Positions 7,082-15,826 of a stretch of DNA of 64,000 nucleotides are shown here, piece by piece. The position numbers were made by a program, and so were the translations under genes. Under the pieces are notes generated by a model. It was given only the letters and a program-made list of their open reading frames with translations, did not search any database and was not told the DNA's origin. Source of the DNA: Loktanella salsilacus (GTDB lineage: Bacteria; Pseudomonadota; Alphaproteobacteria; Rhodobacterales; Rhodobacteraceae); assembly GCF_900114485.1 (NCBI RefSeq), contig NZ_FOTF01000018.1, positions 1 through 64,000 on the forward strand, written 5' to 3'. Numbering within the stretch: position 1 is the stretch's first letter; each line of letters opens with the position of its first letter.

Positions 7082-8344
7082 ATGAAATCCATGCTTTTCG
7101 CCATGACGGCAACCACGGCACTGACGGCGCTGCCCGCATTCGCGGTCGAGCGGGCCGAGGTGCTGGACACCTATGCCAACATCGCGGCGGCCGGATATGC
7201 GGATAGCCTGACCACCGCGCAGGCGCTGCAAACGGCAGTGGACGTATTGCTGGACCAACCGTCAGAGGCGGCGCTGCAAGCGGCCCGCACCGCATGGATC
7301 GCGGCGCGCGTGCCCTACATGCAGACCGAAGCCTACCGGTTTGGCAACGCGATCGTCGACGATTGGGAGGGCCGCGTGAACGCTTGGCCGCTGGACGAAG
7401 GGCTGATCGACTACGTTGAAGCCACCTATGGCGGTGCGACGGACGAAAACGAATTTGCCGTGCTAAATGTCGTGGCGAACCCGTCGTTTACCCTGTCGGG
7501 CGAAGAGGTGGACGCGAGCGCGATCACCCCCGCTTTGCTGCAGGACACATTGCAAGAGGCGGACGGCGTCGAGGCGAATGTCGCGACAGGCTATCACGCG
7601 GTAGAGTTCCTGCTGTGGGGCCAAGACCTGAACGGCACCGATGCGGGGGCCGGGGATCGGCCTTGGACCGACTATACGGCAGGGGACGATTGCACCAACG
7701 GCAACTGTGACCGTCGCGGCGATTACCTGCGTGCGGTGACTGATTTGCTGGTCACGGATCTGGACGAAATGGCCGCGGCTTGGGCCGATGGCGGGGCTGC
7801 GCGGACCGCAGTTTTGGCGGATGAAACCGCTGGCATTTCGGCCATGCTGACGGGCATGGGGTCGCTGTCGTATGGCGAGCTGGCAGGCCAGCGCATGAAG
7901 CTGGGCGTCATGATGAATGACCCCGAAGAAGAGCATGACTGCTTTTCCGACAACACGCATATGAGCCATTATTACGACGGGCTTGGCGTTCAAAACGTCT
8001 ATCTTGGCAGCTATACCCGCGTTGATGGCAGCACCGTCAGCGGCCCATCGCTGTCTGACTTGGTCGCGCAGGCTGATCCGGCGATTGATGCGCAGTTAAA
8101 GACCGAGCTTGAGGCTTCCGTCGCTGCGCTGGCCGTGATCCGCGATAAGGCAGAGGCTGGCATGGCCTATGACCAGATGCTGGCCCGCGACAATACCGAA
8201 GGCGAGGCGCTGGTGATGGGCGCGGTGGACGCGTTGGTTATCCAGACCCGGTCGATCGAGCGGGCGGTCGCCGCGCTGGACCTGAACGGGATCGCGGTCG
8301 AAGGGTCCGATAGCTTGGATAACCCGAACGCCGTGTTCCAGTAA
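7082..8344 (+). CDS. Imelysin family iron-regulated periplasmic protein
   Basis: A 420-residue exported protein of the imelysin (ICMP-like, peptidase M75) family, periplasmic iron-uptake components despite the peptidase name. The signal peptide MKSMLFAMTATTALTALPAFA is cut near residue 21. The GxHxxE family motif is present as GYHAVEFLLWG, with His172 and Glu175. I chose ATG 7082, just upstream of the signal peptide, rather than a far longer in-frame extension. It leads the set imelysin, di-heme cytochrome, imelysin, DUF1513, which recurs in alphaproteobacteria under iron control. It probably delivers or scavenges iron; the ligand is not proven. Confidence 0.88.
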   Translation: MKSMLFAMTATTALTALPAFAVERAEVLDTYANIAAAGYADSLTTAQALQTAVDVLLDQPSEAALQAARTAWIAARVPYMQTEAYRFGNAIVDDWEGRVNAWPLDEGLIDYVEATYGGATDENEFAVLNVVANPSFTLSGEEVDASAITPALLQDTLQEADGVEANVATGYHAVEFLLWGQDLNGTDAGAGDRPWTDYTAGDDCTNGNCDRRGDYLRAVTDLLVTDLDEMAAAWADGGAARTAVLADETAGISAMLTGMGSLSYGELAGQRMKLGVMMNDPEEEHDCFSDNTHMSHYYDGLGVQNVYLGSYTRVDGSTVSGPSLSDLVAQADPAIDAQLKTELEASVAALAVIRDKAEAGMAYDQMLARDNTEGEALVMGAVDALVIQTRSIERAVAALDLNGIAVEGSDSLDNPNAVFQ

Positions 8345-8450
8345 CGCAGGTCCCGCGTTGCGCTGTTTGTCAGACGGCGCCATGTGATGTTTGCAAGTGA
8401 TGCGGCGGGGCCTCGCCGCATCGACCCATTTCAAAAGACAAGATGCCGAT

Positions 8451-10028
8451 ATGACCCAGCGATACGGAACCCTTTTGCTTGGATGCGCGGCGGCTTTGGC
8501 GCTGGGCGGCACGGCTTTGACGGCGCAGACGCAGGCTGAAAGCTACGACCTGAACGCGCCGCATCTGACGGGTCAGGCGCGGACGGACGCAGAGGCCGCG
8601 CGCATCGCGGCGGTCACCGCGCCGACGACAGATTTCACCAAGGCGGAACCGTTCGAGGCGAATGGCGCAGGCGCGGCGACGGTGCGGGCGCGGGACAACG
8701 GCGATGCATTCTCGATCCCCTCTGCCAATATGCCGTTCGCGCGCGAGTTGGACTTTAAGGTCGGCGACGGGCTGTTTCGCAAACTTTGGGTGTCCTCGCC
8801 GTCCTCGACGCTTGTGTCGGACGGGCTTGGGCCGCTGTATAATGCGCGCAGTTGCCAGAATTGCCACCTGAAAGACGGGCGCGGCCATCCGCCTGAAGGC
8901 GATGAAGAGGCCGTGTCGATGTTCCTGCGCATCTCGGTCCCGGCACCGACCGATGCGGATATGTCAGAACTGGACGCGTTCCTGCTGAGCCTTGGCGACG
9001 ATGACACGCCGCGCACAGCGCCCGATCCGGTCTACGGCGGGCAGTTGCAGAACTTTGCGGTGCAGGGGCATCCGGCGGAATATCGCATGGGCATCACCTA
9101 TGCGGATGAAAAGGTGCAATTGGCGGGCGGGCAGACGGCCACACTGACTGCGCCGACCTATACGGCTGACAATCTAGGCTATGGCCCGCTGGCCCCCGGC
9201 GCGATGCTGTCGCCCCGCGTGGCCCCGCAGATGATCGGTCTTGGCCTGCTAGAGGCGATCCCTGCCGCCGATATTCTGGCGCAGGCCGACCCGGATGATG
9301 CGGATGGGAACGGTATTTCTGGGCGGGCGCAGGTGGTTTGGTCCTTTGATAAGAACCGCCCGATGCTGGGCCGCTTTGGCCTAAAGGCGGGCGCGCCGAC
9401 GATCCGCGAACAATCCGCCGCTGCCTTTGCTGGCGATATCGGCATTTCCACCCCGATCTTTGACGCGCCTTGGGGCGATTGCACGCAGGCGCAGGCAGAT
9501 TGCCAAGGCGCGCCGCACGGCACAACAGGCACCGAAGAGCTGACCGAGATCAACGCCGAAGGGCTTGATTTGGTGACGTTCTATGCCCGCAATCTGGGCG
9601 TGCCGGAACGGCGCGATGTGGACGATCCGCGCGTGTTGCGCGGCAAGCAGGTGTTCTATGACACGGGGTGCATCGCCTGCCATACGCCGAAATATGTCAC
9701 CGAACGGCTGGATGATCAGCCAGAGCAAAGCTTTCAGCTGATCTGGCCCTATACCGACATGCTGCTACACGACATGGGCCCCGGTCTGGCAGACAATCGT
9801 CCCGAGGGGCGTGCAAATGGCCAAGAATGGCGCACCCCGCCGCTGTGGGGCATTGGTTTGACGCATACCGTGTCGGGGCACACATATTTTCTGCACGATG
9901 GCCGCGCCCGGTCCTTGTTAGAGGCTGTGCTGTGGCATGGTGGAGAGGCGCAAGCGCAGCGTGATGCGGTCGTCGCGATGGCTCCGCAGGACCGCGCTGA
10001 TCTGATCAAATATCTGGAGTCGCTATGA
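8451..10028 (+). CDS. Di-heme cytochrome / thiol oxidoreductase-like (DUF1111)
   Basis: A 525-residue periplasmic c-type cytochrome of the di-heme oxidoreductase-like family. Two haem-binding CxxCH motifs are present: CQNCH at 135-139 and CIACH at 407-411. The N-terminus MTQRYGTLLLGCAAALALGG is a signal peptide, so ATG 8451 is preferred over upstream in-frame codons. In this conserved operon type it is thought to change iron redox state or pass electrons to partner imelysins. It overlaps the next imelysin gene by ATGA. The 106-base gap before it contains no clear terminator, so the operon probably continues through. Confidence 0.87.
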   Translation: MTQRYGTLLLGCAAALALGGTALTAQTQAESYDLNAPHLTGQARTDAEAARIAAVTAPTTDFTKAEPFEANGAGAATVRARDNGDAFSIPSANMPFARELDFKVGDGLFRKLWVSSPSSTLVSDGLGPLYNARSCQNCHLKDGRGHPPEGDEEAVSMFLRISVPAPTDADMSELDAFLLSLGDDDTPRTAPDPVYGGQLQNFAVQGHPAEYRMGITYADEKVQLAGGQTATLTAPTYTADNLGYGPLAPGAMLSPRVAPQMIGLGLLEAIPAADILAQADPDDADGNGISGRAQVVWSFDKNRPMLGRFGLKAGAPTIREQSAAAFAGDIGISTPIFDAPWGDCTQAQADCQGAPHGTTGTEELTEINAEGLDLVTFYARNLGVPERRDVDDPRVLRGKQVFYDTGCIACHTPKYVTERLDDQPEQSFQLIWPYTDMLLHDMGPGLADNRPEGRANGQEWRTPPLWGIGLTHTVSGHTYFLHDGRARSLLEAVLWHGGEAQAQRDAVVAMAPQDRADLIKYLESL

Positions 10029-11008
10029 AATCCGCATTGTCCCTGATCGCCGCGCTGGCGGCATCCCCTGCCTTTGCTGGCGTAGAGGAGGTGGTGGATG
10101 CCCATATCCTGCCCGGCTATGCGGCGTTCGAAGCGTCCGCCGCTGGCTTGCGCAAAATTGCCGCTGCCGATTGCACGCCGGATGCGGTGCGCCCGGCTTG
10201 GAACGACACCTTTGACGCTTGGATGGCGGTCAGCCATCTGAAGTTCGGACCCATCGAACAAGACGGCGCGTCCGTTATCGTGGCCTTCTGGCCGGACGAA
10301 CGCAGCGCGACGCCAAAGGCGCTGGCCCGGCTGATTGCCGATCAGGACCCGATCATCGACACGGCGACGGGGACGGCGCAAATCTCGGTCGCGGCGCGGG
10401 GCATCTATGCGTTGGAATACCTGCTGTATGATCCGCAGTTCGATCAGGCGGGGGATTATGGCTGCGCTCTTACGCAGGCGCTGACCGCCGATTTGGCGAC
10501 CATTGCGGCGCGCGTTGATCAGGATTGGCAGGACGGCTACGCCGAAACCATGCGCACGGCAGGCGCTGCGGGAAACCAGACTTACCTGAGCGATAAAGAG
10601 GCGACGCAGGCGCTGTTCACGGCGCTGCTGGCGGGGCTCGACTTTGATGTTGAGCAGCGTTTGACGCGTCCGCTGGGTACCTTTGATCGGCCCCGTCCGA
10701 ACCGGGCAGAGGCGTGGCGGTCTGGTCGCAGTCAGCGCAACATCGTGCTGTCGTTGCAGGCTCTGGCCGATCTGGCGTGGCATCTGACGGATGGCACGGC
10801 ACCGATCACGGATGCCGCTATGACCCGCGCGATTGAATTGGCCGAAGGTCTGGATGATCCAATTTTGGCAGGGGTGGACGACCCATCCAAGCGGCTAAAG
10901 ATTGAAATTGTGCAACAAGCGGTCACCACCGCATATGACGCGGTGCTAGGCGAAATCGGCGCATCGCTGGGCGTTTCGGCAGGCTTTAACTCTGCGGACG
11001 GGGACTGA
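10025..11008 (+). CDS. Second imelysin family protein
   Basis: A 327-residue exported paralogue of the first imelysin, with a signal peptide MKSALSLIAALAASPAFA. It aligns in general plan (VVDAHILPGYAAF, then KFGPIE) but its motif region reads GIYALEYLLYD. The His of GxHxxE is replaced by Tyr while the Glu remains. This suggests a different ligand role for the pair rather than simple duplication. Translation is coupled to the cytochrome gene (ATGA) and the stop lies one base before the DUF1513 gene. It is likely a periplasmic iron-uptake component. Confidence 0.85.
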   Translation: MKSALSLIAALAASPAFAGVEEVVDAHILPGYAAFEASAAGLRKIAAADCTPDAVRPAWNDTFDAWMAVSHLKFGPIEQDGASVIVAFWPDERSATPKALARLIADQDPIIDTATGTAQISVAARGIYALEYLLYDPQFDQAGDYGCALTQALTADLATIAARVDQDWQDGYAETMRTAGAAGNQTYLSDKEATQALFTALLAGLDFDVEQRLTRPLGTFDRPRPNRAEAWRSGRSQRNIVLSLQALADLAWHLTDGTAPITDAAMTRAIELAEGLDDPILAGVDDPSKRLKIEIVQQAVTTAYDAVLGEIGASLGVSAGFNSADGD

Positions 11009-11009
11009 C

Positions 11010-12080
11010 ATGACGACGCGGCGCGGATTTCTGGCCAGCCTTGCGGCAGCGGTTGCGATCCCAAGTGTGACGTGGGCGGATGCGGGATCACCAGATTATT
11101 TGGCGGCCGCGCGAGAGCCTGACGGCAGCTTTGCGCTGTACGGTGTGACAGCGCAGGGGCAACAACGGTTTCGCATTCCGCTGCCGGGGCGCGGCCATGC
11201 TGGCGCGGGCCATCCGGTCCGTCCAGAGGCGGTGACCTTTGCCCGCCGGCCCGGCACCTATGCATTGGTGATCGACTGCGCGCAGGGCCACGTGATCCGC
11301 ACCTTGACCGCGCCAGAGGGGCATCATTTCAGCGGGCATGGCGCGTTTTCGGCGGATGGTGAACTGCTGTTCACCGGAGAGATTGATAACGCCACCGGCA
11401 GCGGCTGGATTGGTCAATGGACCCGTGCCGGTGGCTATCGCCGCAGCGGGCAATTCGCCTCTGGCGGGATTGGCCCGCACGAGATTTTGCGCCGCCCGGA
11501 TGGGGGCTTAGTTGTCGCCAATGGCGGGATCATCGCTGCGCTAGACGACGACCGCACCAAGCTGAACCTTGATACGATGCGCCCGAACCTGACCTATCTG
11601 GCGCTGGACGGCACGGTCGAGGAACAGGTTGAATTGTCCCCCGATCTGCATTGGAATTCGATCCGCCATCTGGCCGCCCATGCGGATGGCACCATCGCCT
11701 TTGCAATGCAGTGGGAAGGCGCGGCAGCGGTCACGCCGCCCTTGCTTGGGCTGCACCGCCGCGGGCAGGCACCCGTTATGTGTACGCTGCCCGATGCCAT
11801 GGCGACGCGGATGCAGAATTACGGGGGCAGCGTCGCGTTCGAGGCCGCAGGCGACCGCGTCGCGATCACATCGCCCAAGGGCGGTGTGCTGGCGATTTTC
11901 GATCTGGACGGGACATTCATCGACATGCCCGTGCGGGCCGATGTCTGCGGGGTCGGGGCCGCGCCGGATGGCTTTATGCTGACGGATGGCTTTGGCGGGA
12001 TGGCGCGGTTTGGGGCCAATGCTTTGGCGGGTGTCGCGGCCTTTGATGTCGCTTGGGATAACCACCTGATCACGATCTGA
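11010..12080 (+). CDS. DUF1513 Tat-exported beta-propeller-like protein
   Basis: A 356-residue protein with an N-terminal twin-arginine signal (TTRRGFLASLAAAVA), so it is probably folded in the cytoplasm, perhaps with a cofactor, before export. The body has repeated Gly/Asp-rich blade-like segments (for example GHGAFSADGELLFTGE), consistent with the beta-propeller predicted for DUF1513. It is the last gene of the imelysin/di-heme operon, which is its usual place. The biochemical function is unknown; association with iron acquisition is by context only. Confidence 0.85.
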   Translation: MTTRRGFLASLAAAVAIPSVTWADAGSPDYLAAAREPDGSFALYGVTAQGQQRFRIPLPGRGHAGAGHPVRPEAVTFARRPGTYALVIDCAQGHVIRTLTAPEGHHFSGHGAFSADGELLFTGEIDNATGSGWIGQWTRAGGYRRSGQFASGGIGPHEILRRPDGGLVVANGGIIAALDDDRTKLNLDTMRPNLTYLALDGTVEEQVELSPDLHWNSIRHLAAHADGTIAFAMQWEGAAAVTPPLLGLHRRGQAPVMCTLPDAMATRMQNYGGSVAFEAAGDRVAITSPKGGVLAIFDLDGTFIDMPVRADVCGVGAAPDGFMLTDGFGGMARFGANALAGVAAFDVAWDNHLITI

Positions 12081-12179
12081 TCGCCTGATATCGCAGCCTT
12101 TGCGGCCCAGCGGCGGTCCTGTAAGCTGCCCGCAACCCCCGCCGGTTTCGCCCAGTGGTTGGGCATCAAGGAGGCCGGA

Positions 12180-12862
12180 ATGGCTGGCGACGACGATCAA
12201 GATAAGACGACCTGCGCCCTGTGCGGCAAGGCGATGCCGCGCGGCGATGCTGTGTCGCTTGCTGTCATGCGGCCCGATATGACGGCAATGATCTTGGCAG
12301 ATCATCCGGATATGGGTCCGAACGCCTTGATCTGGCGCGCTATCGCAGGATGCATCTGGAACACATCCTGACCGACGAGGCGGGCCGCCTGAGCGCGCTG
12401 GACCGCGAGGTGATCGATGCCCTCGCCTCTGGCCAAATGCTGACGCAAGATCCGGGCGATAGCGACGACCCAGCCGCAACCAGCTTTGGCGAGCGTATGT
12501 CGGACCGGGTGGCCGCCTTTGGTGGGTCGTGGACCTTTATCATCGGCTTTGTTGTGACGCTGGTGGCGTGGATGTTGCTGAACGTGACCGGCTTGATGTT
12601 CCGGGCATTCGATCCCTATCCGTTCATCTTTTTGAACCTGATCCTGTCTTGCGTGGCGGCTTTGCAGGCCCCGATCATTATGATGAGCCAGCGCCGGCAG
12701 GACGAAAAGGACCGCATCCGTGCCGAGAGTGACTACCGCGTCAATCTGAAGTCAGAGCTGGAAATTCGCGCCCTGCATGAAAAGATCGACCACCAGTGGG
12801 AGCATCTGTTGCGCATTCAGCGCGCGCAGTTGGACCTTGTTGATCCGAGTGATGCGGAGTGA
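12180..12862 (+). pseudogene. DUF1003 membrane protein, frameshifted
   Basis: Relatives are single proteins with a short zinc-ribbon-like N-terminus and a two-helix DUF1003 membrane domain. Here the N-terminus (ATG 12180 after AAGGAGG, with CALCGKAMPRG) is in one frame, which ends at 12371. The rest, from LARYRRMHLEHIL through GSWTFIIGFVVTLVAWML and the coiled C-terminus, is in another frame that continues to 12862. The switch must lie around 12320-12345. Both halves look conserved, so this is a recent indel or a sequencing error. DUF1003 function is unknown. The downstream frame alone may still be translated from an internal start. Confidence 0.7.
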
Positions 12863-12877
12863 AGACTGCAGCGCGCT

Positions 12878-13855
12878 TTAGTCACCCGCCGCCCCGCGCC
12901 CCCGGTCCGTGATGCGGGTCTGCAGCACGTTCAGGACACGGGCGGCCGCAGGCGTGAGCGCGGCGTTCCGGCGGCAGATCAGCGCATAGGGGCCGACGGC
13001 CATATCGGGGGCCACGTTCAGGATGCTGATATTGCTGTTCATGCGGTCAGGTGCGAACAGCACATCGGCAATCGACCGCGCCACCGGGGCCACGACATCG
13101 GTATCCGACACGATCGCCAGCGTCAGCACCAGCGATGAGGTGCTGAGCGTACGCTGCGGCGGGGCGAGGTCGCGGTCCAGCAAATAAGCCTCGACCGCAT
13201 GGCGCATCAGACCGCCTTGGCTTTGCATGACCCAGTCGTAGGCGAGCGTGTCGGCCAAGGCGGGCTTTGGGCTGCGCGTTAGGGGGTGATCCTTGCGCAC
13301 GATCAGGGCGATAGGCTCTGCCCCGATGGGCATCGCGGTGATGTCGCGGGCAGGAGCACCGGGCAGCATCCGGCCAAGGTAAAAGTCGATGCGCTGGGCC
13401 AGCAAGGCGTCTGCAAGCACGTCAGATGTTTCGACCATGACGTCGAATTCAATCTCTGGATGGGTCACGCGCATGTCGCGGATCAGGGGCAGGATCAGCT
13501 CTAACCCCGCGCCCGTAACCGCGCCGATCCGCACCAGACCGCTGGTGCCTTGCGCGTGGGTGTCGAGGCTGGCAAAGGCGGTTTCCAGATCGCGCAGGGC
13601 TACGCGGGCGCTGCGCACCAGCAGTGTGCCAGCCGCCGTCAGCCCTGCGCCGCGCGGGTGGCGATGGAGCAGGGGCGTGCCAGCGGTTTGTTCCAGCTCT
13701 GCCAGCATACGGGACGCGGCGGGCTGGGTGATGCCGACCTGCGCCGCCGCGCCGGAAATTTGACCAAGGTCTGCCACCGCAATCAGTAGCCGCAGTTGCG
13801 GCAGGCGCAGGCCGCGCTGGATCAGGTTGGCAAGGGTGCTGGGCGGGTGTGTCAT
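12878..13855 (-). CDS. LysR-family regulator, GbpR type
   Basis: A 325-residue transcription factor. The N-terminal helix-turn-helix is RLPQLRLLIAVADLGQISG...ITQPAASRMLAELE (residues 15-60), followed by a substrate-binding domain. The wording of the HTH is typical of the GbpR branch that controls sugar uptake and catabolism. I chose ATG 13855 because the HTH then starts at a normal distance; an earlier in-frame start would add 48 unrelated residues. It is divergent from the sugar dehydratase operon and two palindromes lie in the shared intergenic region. It probably senses a sugar acid or aldose. Confidence 0.85.
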   Translation of the reverse strand: MTHPPSTLANLIQRGLRLPQLRLLIAVADLGQISGAAAQVGITQPAASRMLAELEQTAGTPLLHRHPRGAGLTAAGTLLVRSARVALRDLETAFASLDTHAQGTSGLVRIGAVTGAGLELILPLIRDMRVTHPEIEFDVMVETSDVLADALLAQRIDFYLGRMLPGAPARDITAMPIGAEPIALIVRKDHPLTRSPKPALADTLAYDWVMQSQGGLMRHAVEAYLLDRDLAPPQRTLSTSSLVLTLAIVSDTDVVAPVARSIADVLFAPDRMNSNISILNVAPDMAVGPYALICRRNAALTPAAARVLNVLQTRITDRGRGAAGD

Positions 13856-13886
13856 GATGGGCCTGCGGTTGGGTGCTGTGAGCGAT

Positions 13887-13922
13887 ATACCAAAGATGGT
13901 ATGGCGGGTGCAATGAATTGCA
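13887..13922. promoter_or_regulatory. Two palindromes in the LysR/dehydratase divergent promoter
   Basis: ATACCAAAGATGGTAT (13887-13902) and TGCAATGAATTGCA (13909-13922) are perfect inverted repeats seven bases apart, 32 bases upstream of the LysR start. This arrangement fits a LysR recognition plus activation site. The assignment is by position and symmetry only. Confidence 0.5.
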
Positions 13923-14043
13923 TTGGCCGTGCATACCGCAAGGCAGTAGATTGCGCGCAGCGGCCCGCTTTGGTCGACACCCTTGATCACATGACGCACG
14001 CCGTAACGATCTTATGCGGCGTCACCCTTTTTAGGAATTCGCG

Positions 14044-15786
14044 ATGACCTTCACGCCCGCCCCATGGCCCCGCACCCTGCGTTCGCAAGAATGGTATGGC
14101 GGCACGAGCCGCGATAATATCTATCACCGGGGTTGGCTGAAAAATCAGGGCTATCCCGACGATCTGTTCGACGGGCGCCCTGTGATTGGCATTCTGAACA
14201 CATGGTCCGATCTGACCCCCTGCAACGGCCACCTGCGCGAGCTGGCTGAAAAGGTGAAAGCTGGCGTGTGGGAGGCTGGCGGCTTTCCCGTCGAAGTTCC
14301 CGTGTTTAGCGCGTCCGAAAACACATTCCGCCCCACGGCGATGATGTATCGCAACCTTGCCGCGATGGCGGTGGAAGAGGTGATGCGCGCCCAGCCCATC
14401 GACGGCGCGGTGCTGCTGGTGGGCTGTGACAAGACGACTCCGTCGCTGATGATGGGGGCTGCATCGACCGACATTCCGTCCATCGTCGTCACTGGCGGGC
14501 CGATGCTGAACGGCTGGTTCAAGGGCGAGCGTATGGGCTCTGGCACGGCGCTGTGGCAGATGTCCGAGGACATCAAAGCGGGCAAGATGACGCAAGAAGA
14601 CTTCCTTGCGGCAGAGCAGGCGATGAGCCGTTCGTCTGGTACCTGCAACACGATGGGCACCGCGTCCACCATGGCCAGTATGGCCGAGGCGCTGGGCATG
14701 GCCCTGTCCGGCAACGCCGCGATCCCCGGTGTCGACAGCCGTCGCCGGGTCATGGCGCAGATGACGGGCCGCCGCATCGTGCAGATGGTCAAGGACGACC
14801 TGAAACCGTCGGACATCATGACCAAGCAGGCGTTTGAGAACGCGATCCGGTGCAACGGCGCGATTGGCGGGTCGACCAATGCGGTCATTCACCTGCTGGC
14901 GCTGGCGGGCCGGGTTGGCGTCGATCTGACGCTGGACGACTGGGATCGCTGCGGCCGCGATGTGCCGACGATCGTGAATCTGATGCCATCGGGCAAATAC
15001 CTGATGGAGGAGTTCTTTTACGCGGGCGGCCTGCCTGTCGTGCTCAAGCGTCTGTCCGAGGCCGGGATGCTGCATGACGACGCGTTGACCGTGTCCGGCA
15101 CCACCATTGGCGAAGAAGTTGCCGGCGCGCAAAACTGGAACGATGACGTGATCCTGCCGGTGGAAAAGGCGCTGGCTGCATCGGGGGGCATCGCCGTGCT
15201 GCGCGGCAACCTTGCGCCCAATGGCGCGGTGCTGAAACCGTCTGCCGCCAGCCCGCATTTGATGAAGCATCGGGGCCGGGCCGTAGTGTTTGAAGACATC
15301 GACGACTATAAGGCGCGGATCAACGATGATGCGCTGGATATCGACGAGAACTGCGTCATGGTCCTGAAAAACTGTGGCCCCAAGGGCTATCCGGGCATGA
15401 GCGAGGTCGGCAATATGGGCCTGCCGCCCAAGGTGCTGAAGAAGGGGATTACCGACATGGTCCGCATTTCTGACGCACGCATGTCAGGCACGGCTTACGG
15501 CACTGTCGTTCTGCACACCGCGCCAGAGGCAGCCGCTGGCGGCCCGCTGGCCGTCGTGCGCACGGGCGATATGATCGAGCTCGACGTCGAGGCCCGCCGC
15601 ATCCATCTGGACATCAGCGATGACGAGCTTGCCGCGCGTCTGGCCGCATGGACCCCCGCCGCGCCGATGTTCACGTCGGGGTATTCCAAGCTGTTCGTGG
15701 ATATGGTGGAAGGGGCGGATACAGGGGCCGACTTTGGGATCCTGAAAGGAAACCGTGGAAACGAGGTGCCGCGTGACAGTCACTAA
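14044..15786 (+). CDS. IlvD/Edd family dehydratase, probably L-arabinonate dehydratase
   Basis: A 580-residue FeS enzyme removing water from a sugar acid to give a 2-keto-3-deoxy acid. Family marks are present: GILNTWSDLTPCN, GCDKTTPSLMMGA and SGTCNTMGTAST with cluster-ligand cysteines, and IRCNGAIGGSTNAV. The N-terminus RSQEWYGGTSRDNIYHRGW is typical of the arabonate/gluconate-type sugar acid dehydratases rather than of IlvD proper. With the following dehydrogenase and KgsADH it fits the non-phosphorylative L-arabinose route to 2-oxoglutarate. D-fuconate or D-galactonate are possible alternatives. No L-2-keto-3-deoxyarabonate dehydratase is nearby. Confidence 0.85.
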   Translation: MTFTPAPWPRTLRSQEWYGGTSRDNIYHRGWLKNQGYPDDLFDGRPVIGILNTWSDLTPCNGHLRELAEKVKAGVWEAGGFPVEVPVFSASENTFRPTAMMYRNLAAMAVEEVMRAQPIDGAVLLVGCDKTTPSLMMGAASTDIPSIVVTGGPMLNGWFKGERMGSGTALWQMSEDIKAGKMTQEDFLAAEQAMSRSSGTCNTMGTASTMASMAEALGMALSGNAAIPGVDSRRRVMAQMTGRRIVQMVKDDLKPSDIMTKQAFENAIRCNGAIGGSTNAVIHLLALAGRVGVDLTLDDWDRCGRDVPTIVNLMPSGKYLMEEFFYAGGLPVVLKRLSEAGMLHDDALTVSGTTIGEEVAGAQNWNDDVILPVEKALAASGGIAVLRGNLAPNGAVLKPSAASPHLMKHRGRAVVFEDIDDYKARINDDALDIDENCVMVLKNCGPKGYPGMSEVGNMGLPPKVLKKGITDMVRISDARMSGTAYGTVVLHTAPEAAAGGPLAVVRTGDMIELDVEARRIHLDISDDELAARLAAWTPAAPMFTSGYSKLFVDMVEGADTGADFGILKGNRGNEVPRDSH

Positions 15787-15826
15787 TATCAGAGGCGCAG
15801 GCGCTGGCGGCGTGGGCCGTCAGTTG

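Noticed and set aside
7082-8344. Imelysin as a true secreted peptidase
   Set aside because: Although the family is filed as peptidase M75, operon context (hemP, di-heme cytochrome, iron boxes) favours an iron-uptake role.
11541-12479. 312-residue minus-strand frame opposite the DUF1513 and DUF1003 genes
   Set aside because: Antisense to two recognisable genes, with a composition typical of shadow frames.
13987-15270. 427-residue minus-strand frame opposite the sugar-acid dehydratase
   Set aside because: It is antisense to a clearly conserved enzyme, has low-complexity His/Arg-rich composition and arises from GC-rich codon structure.
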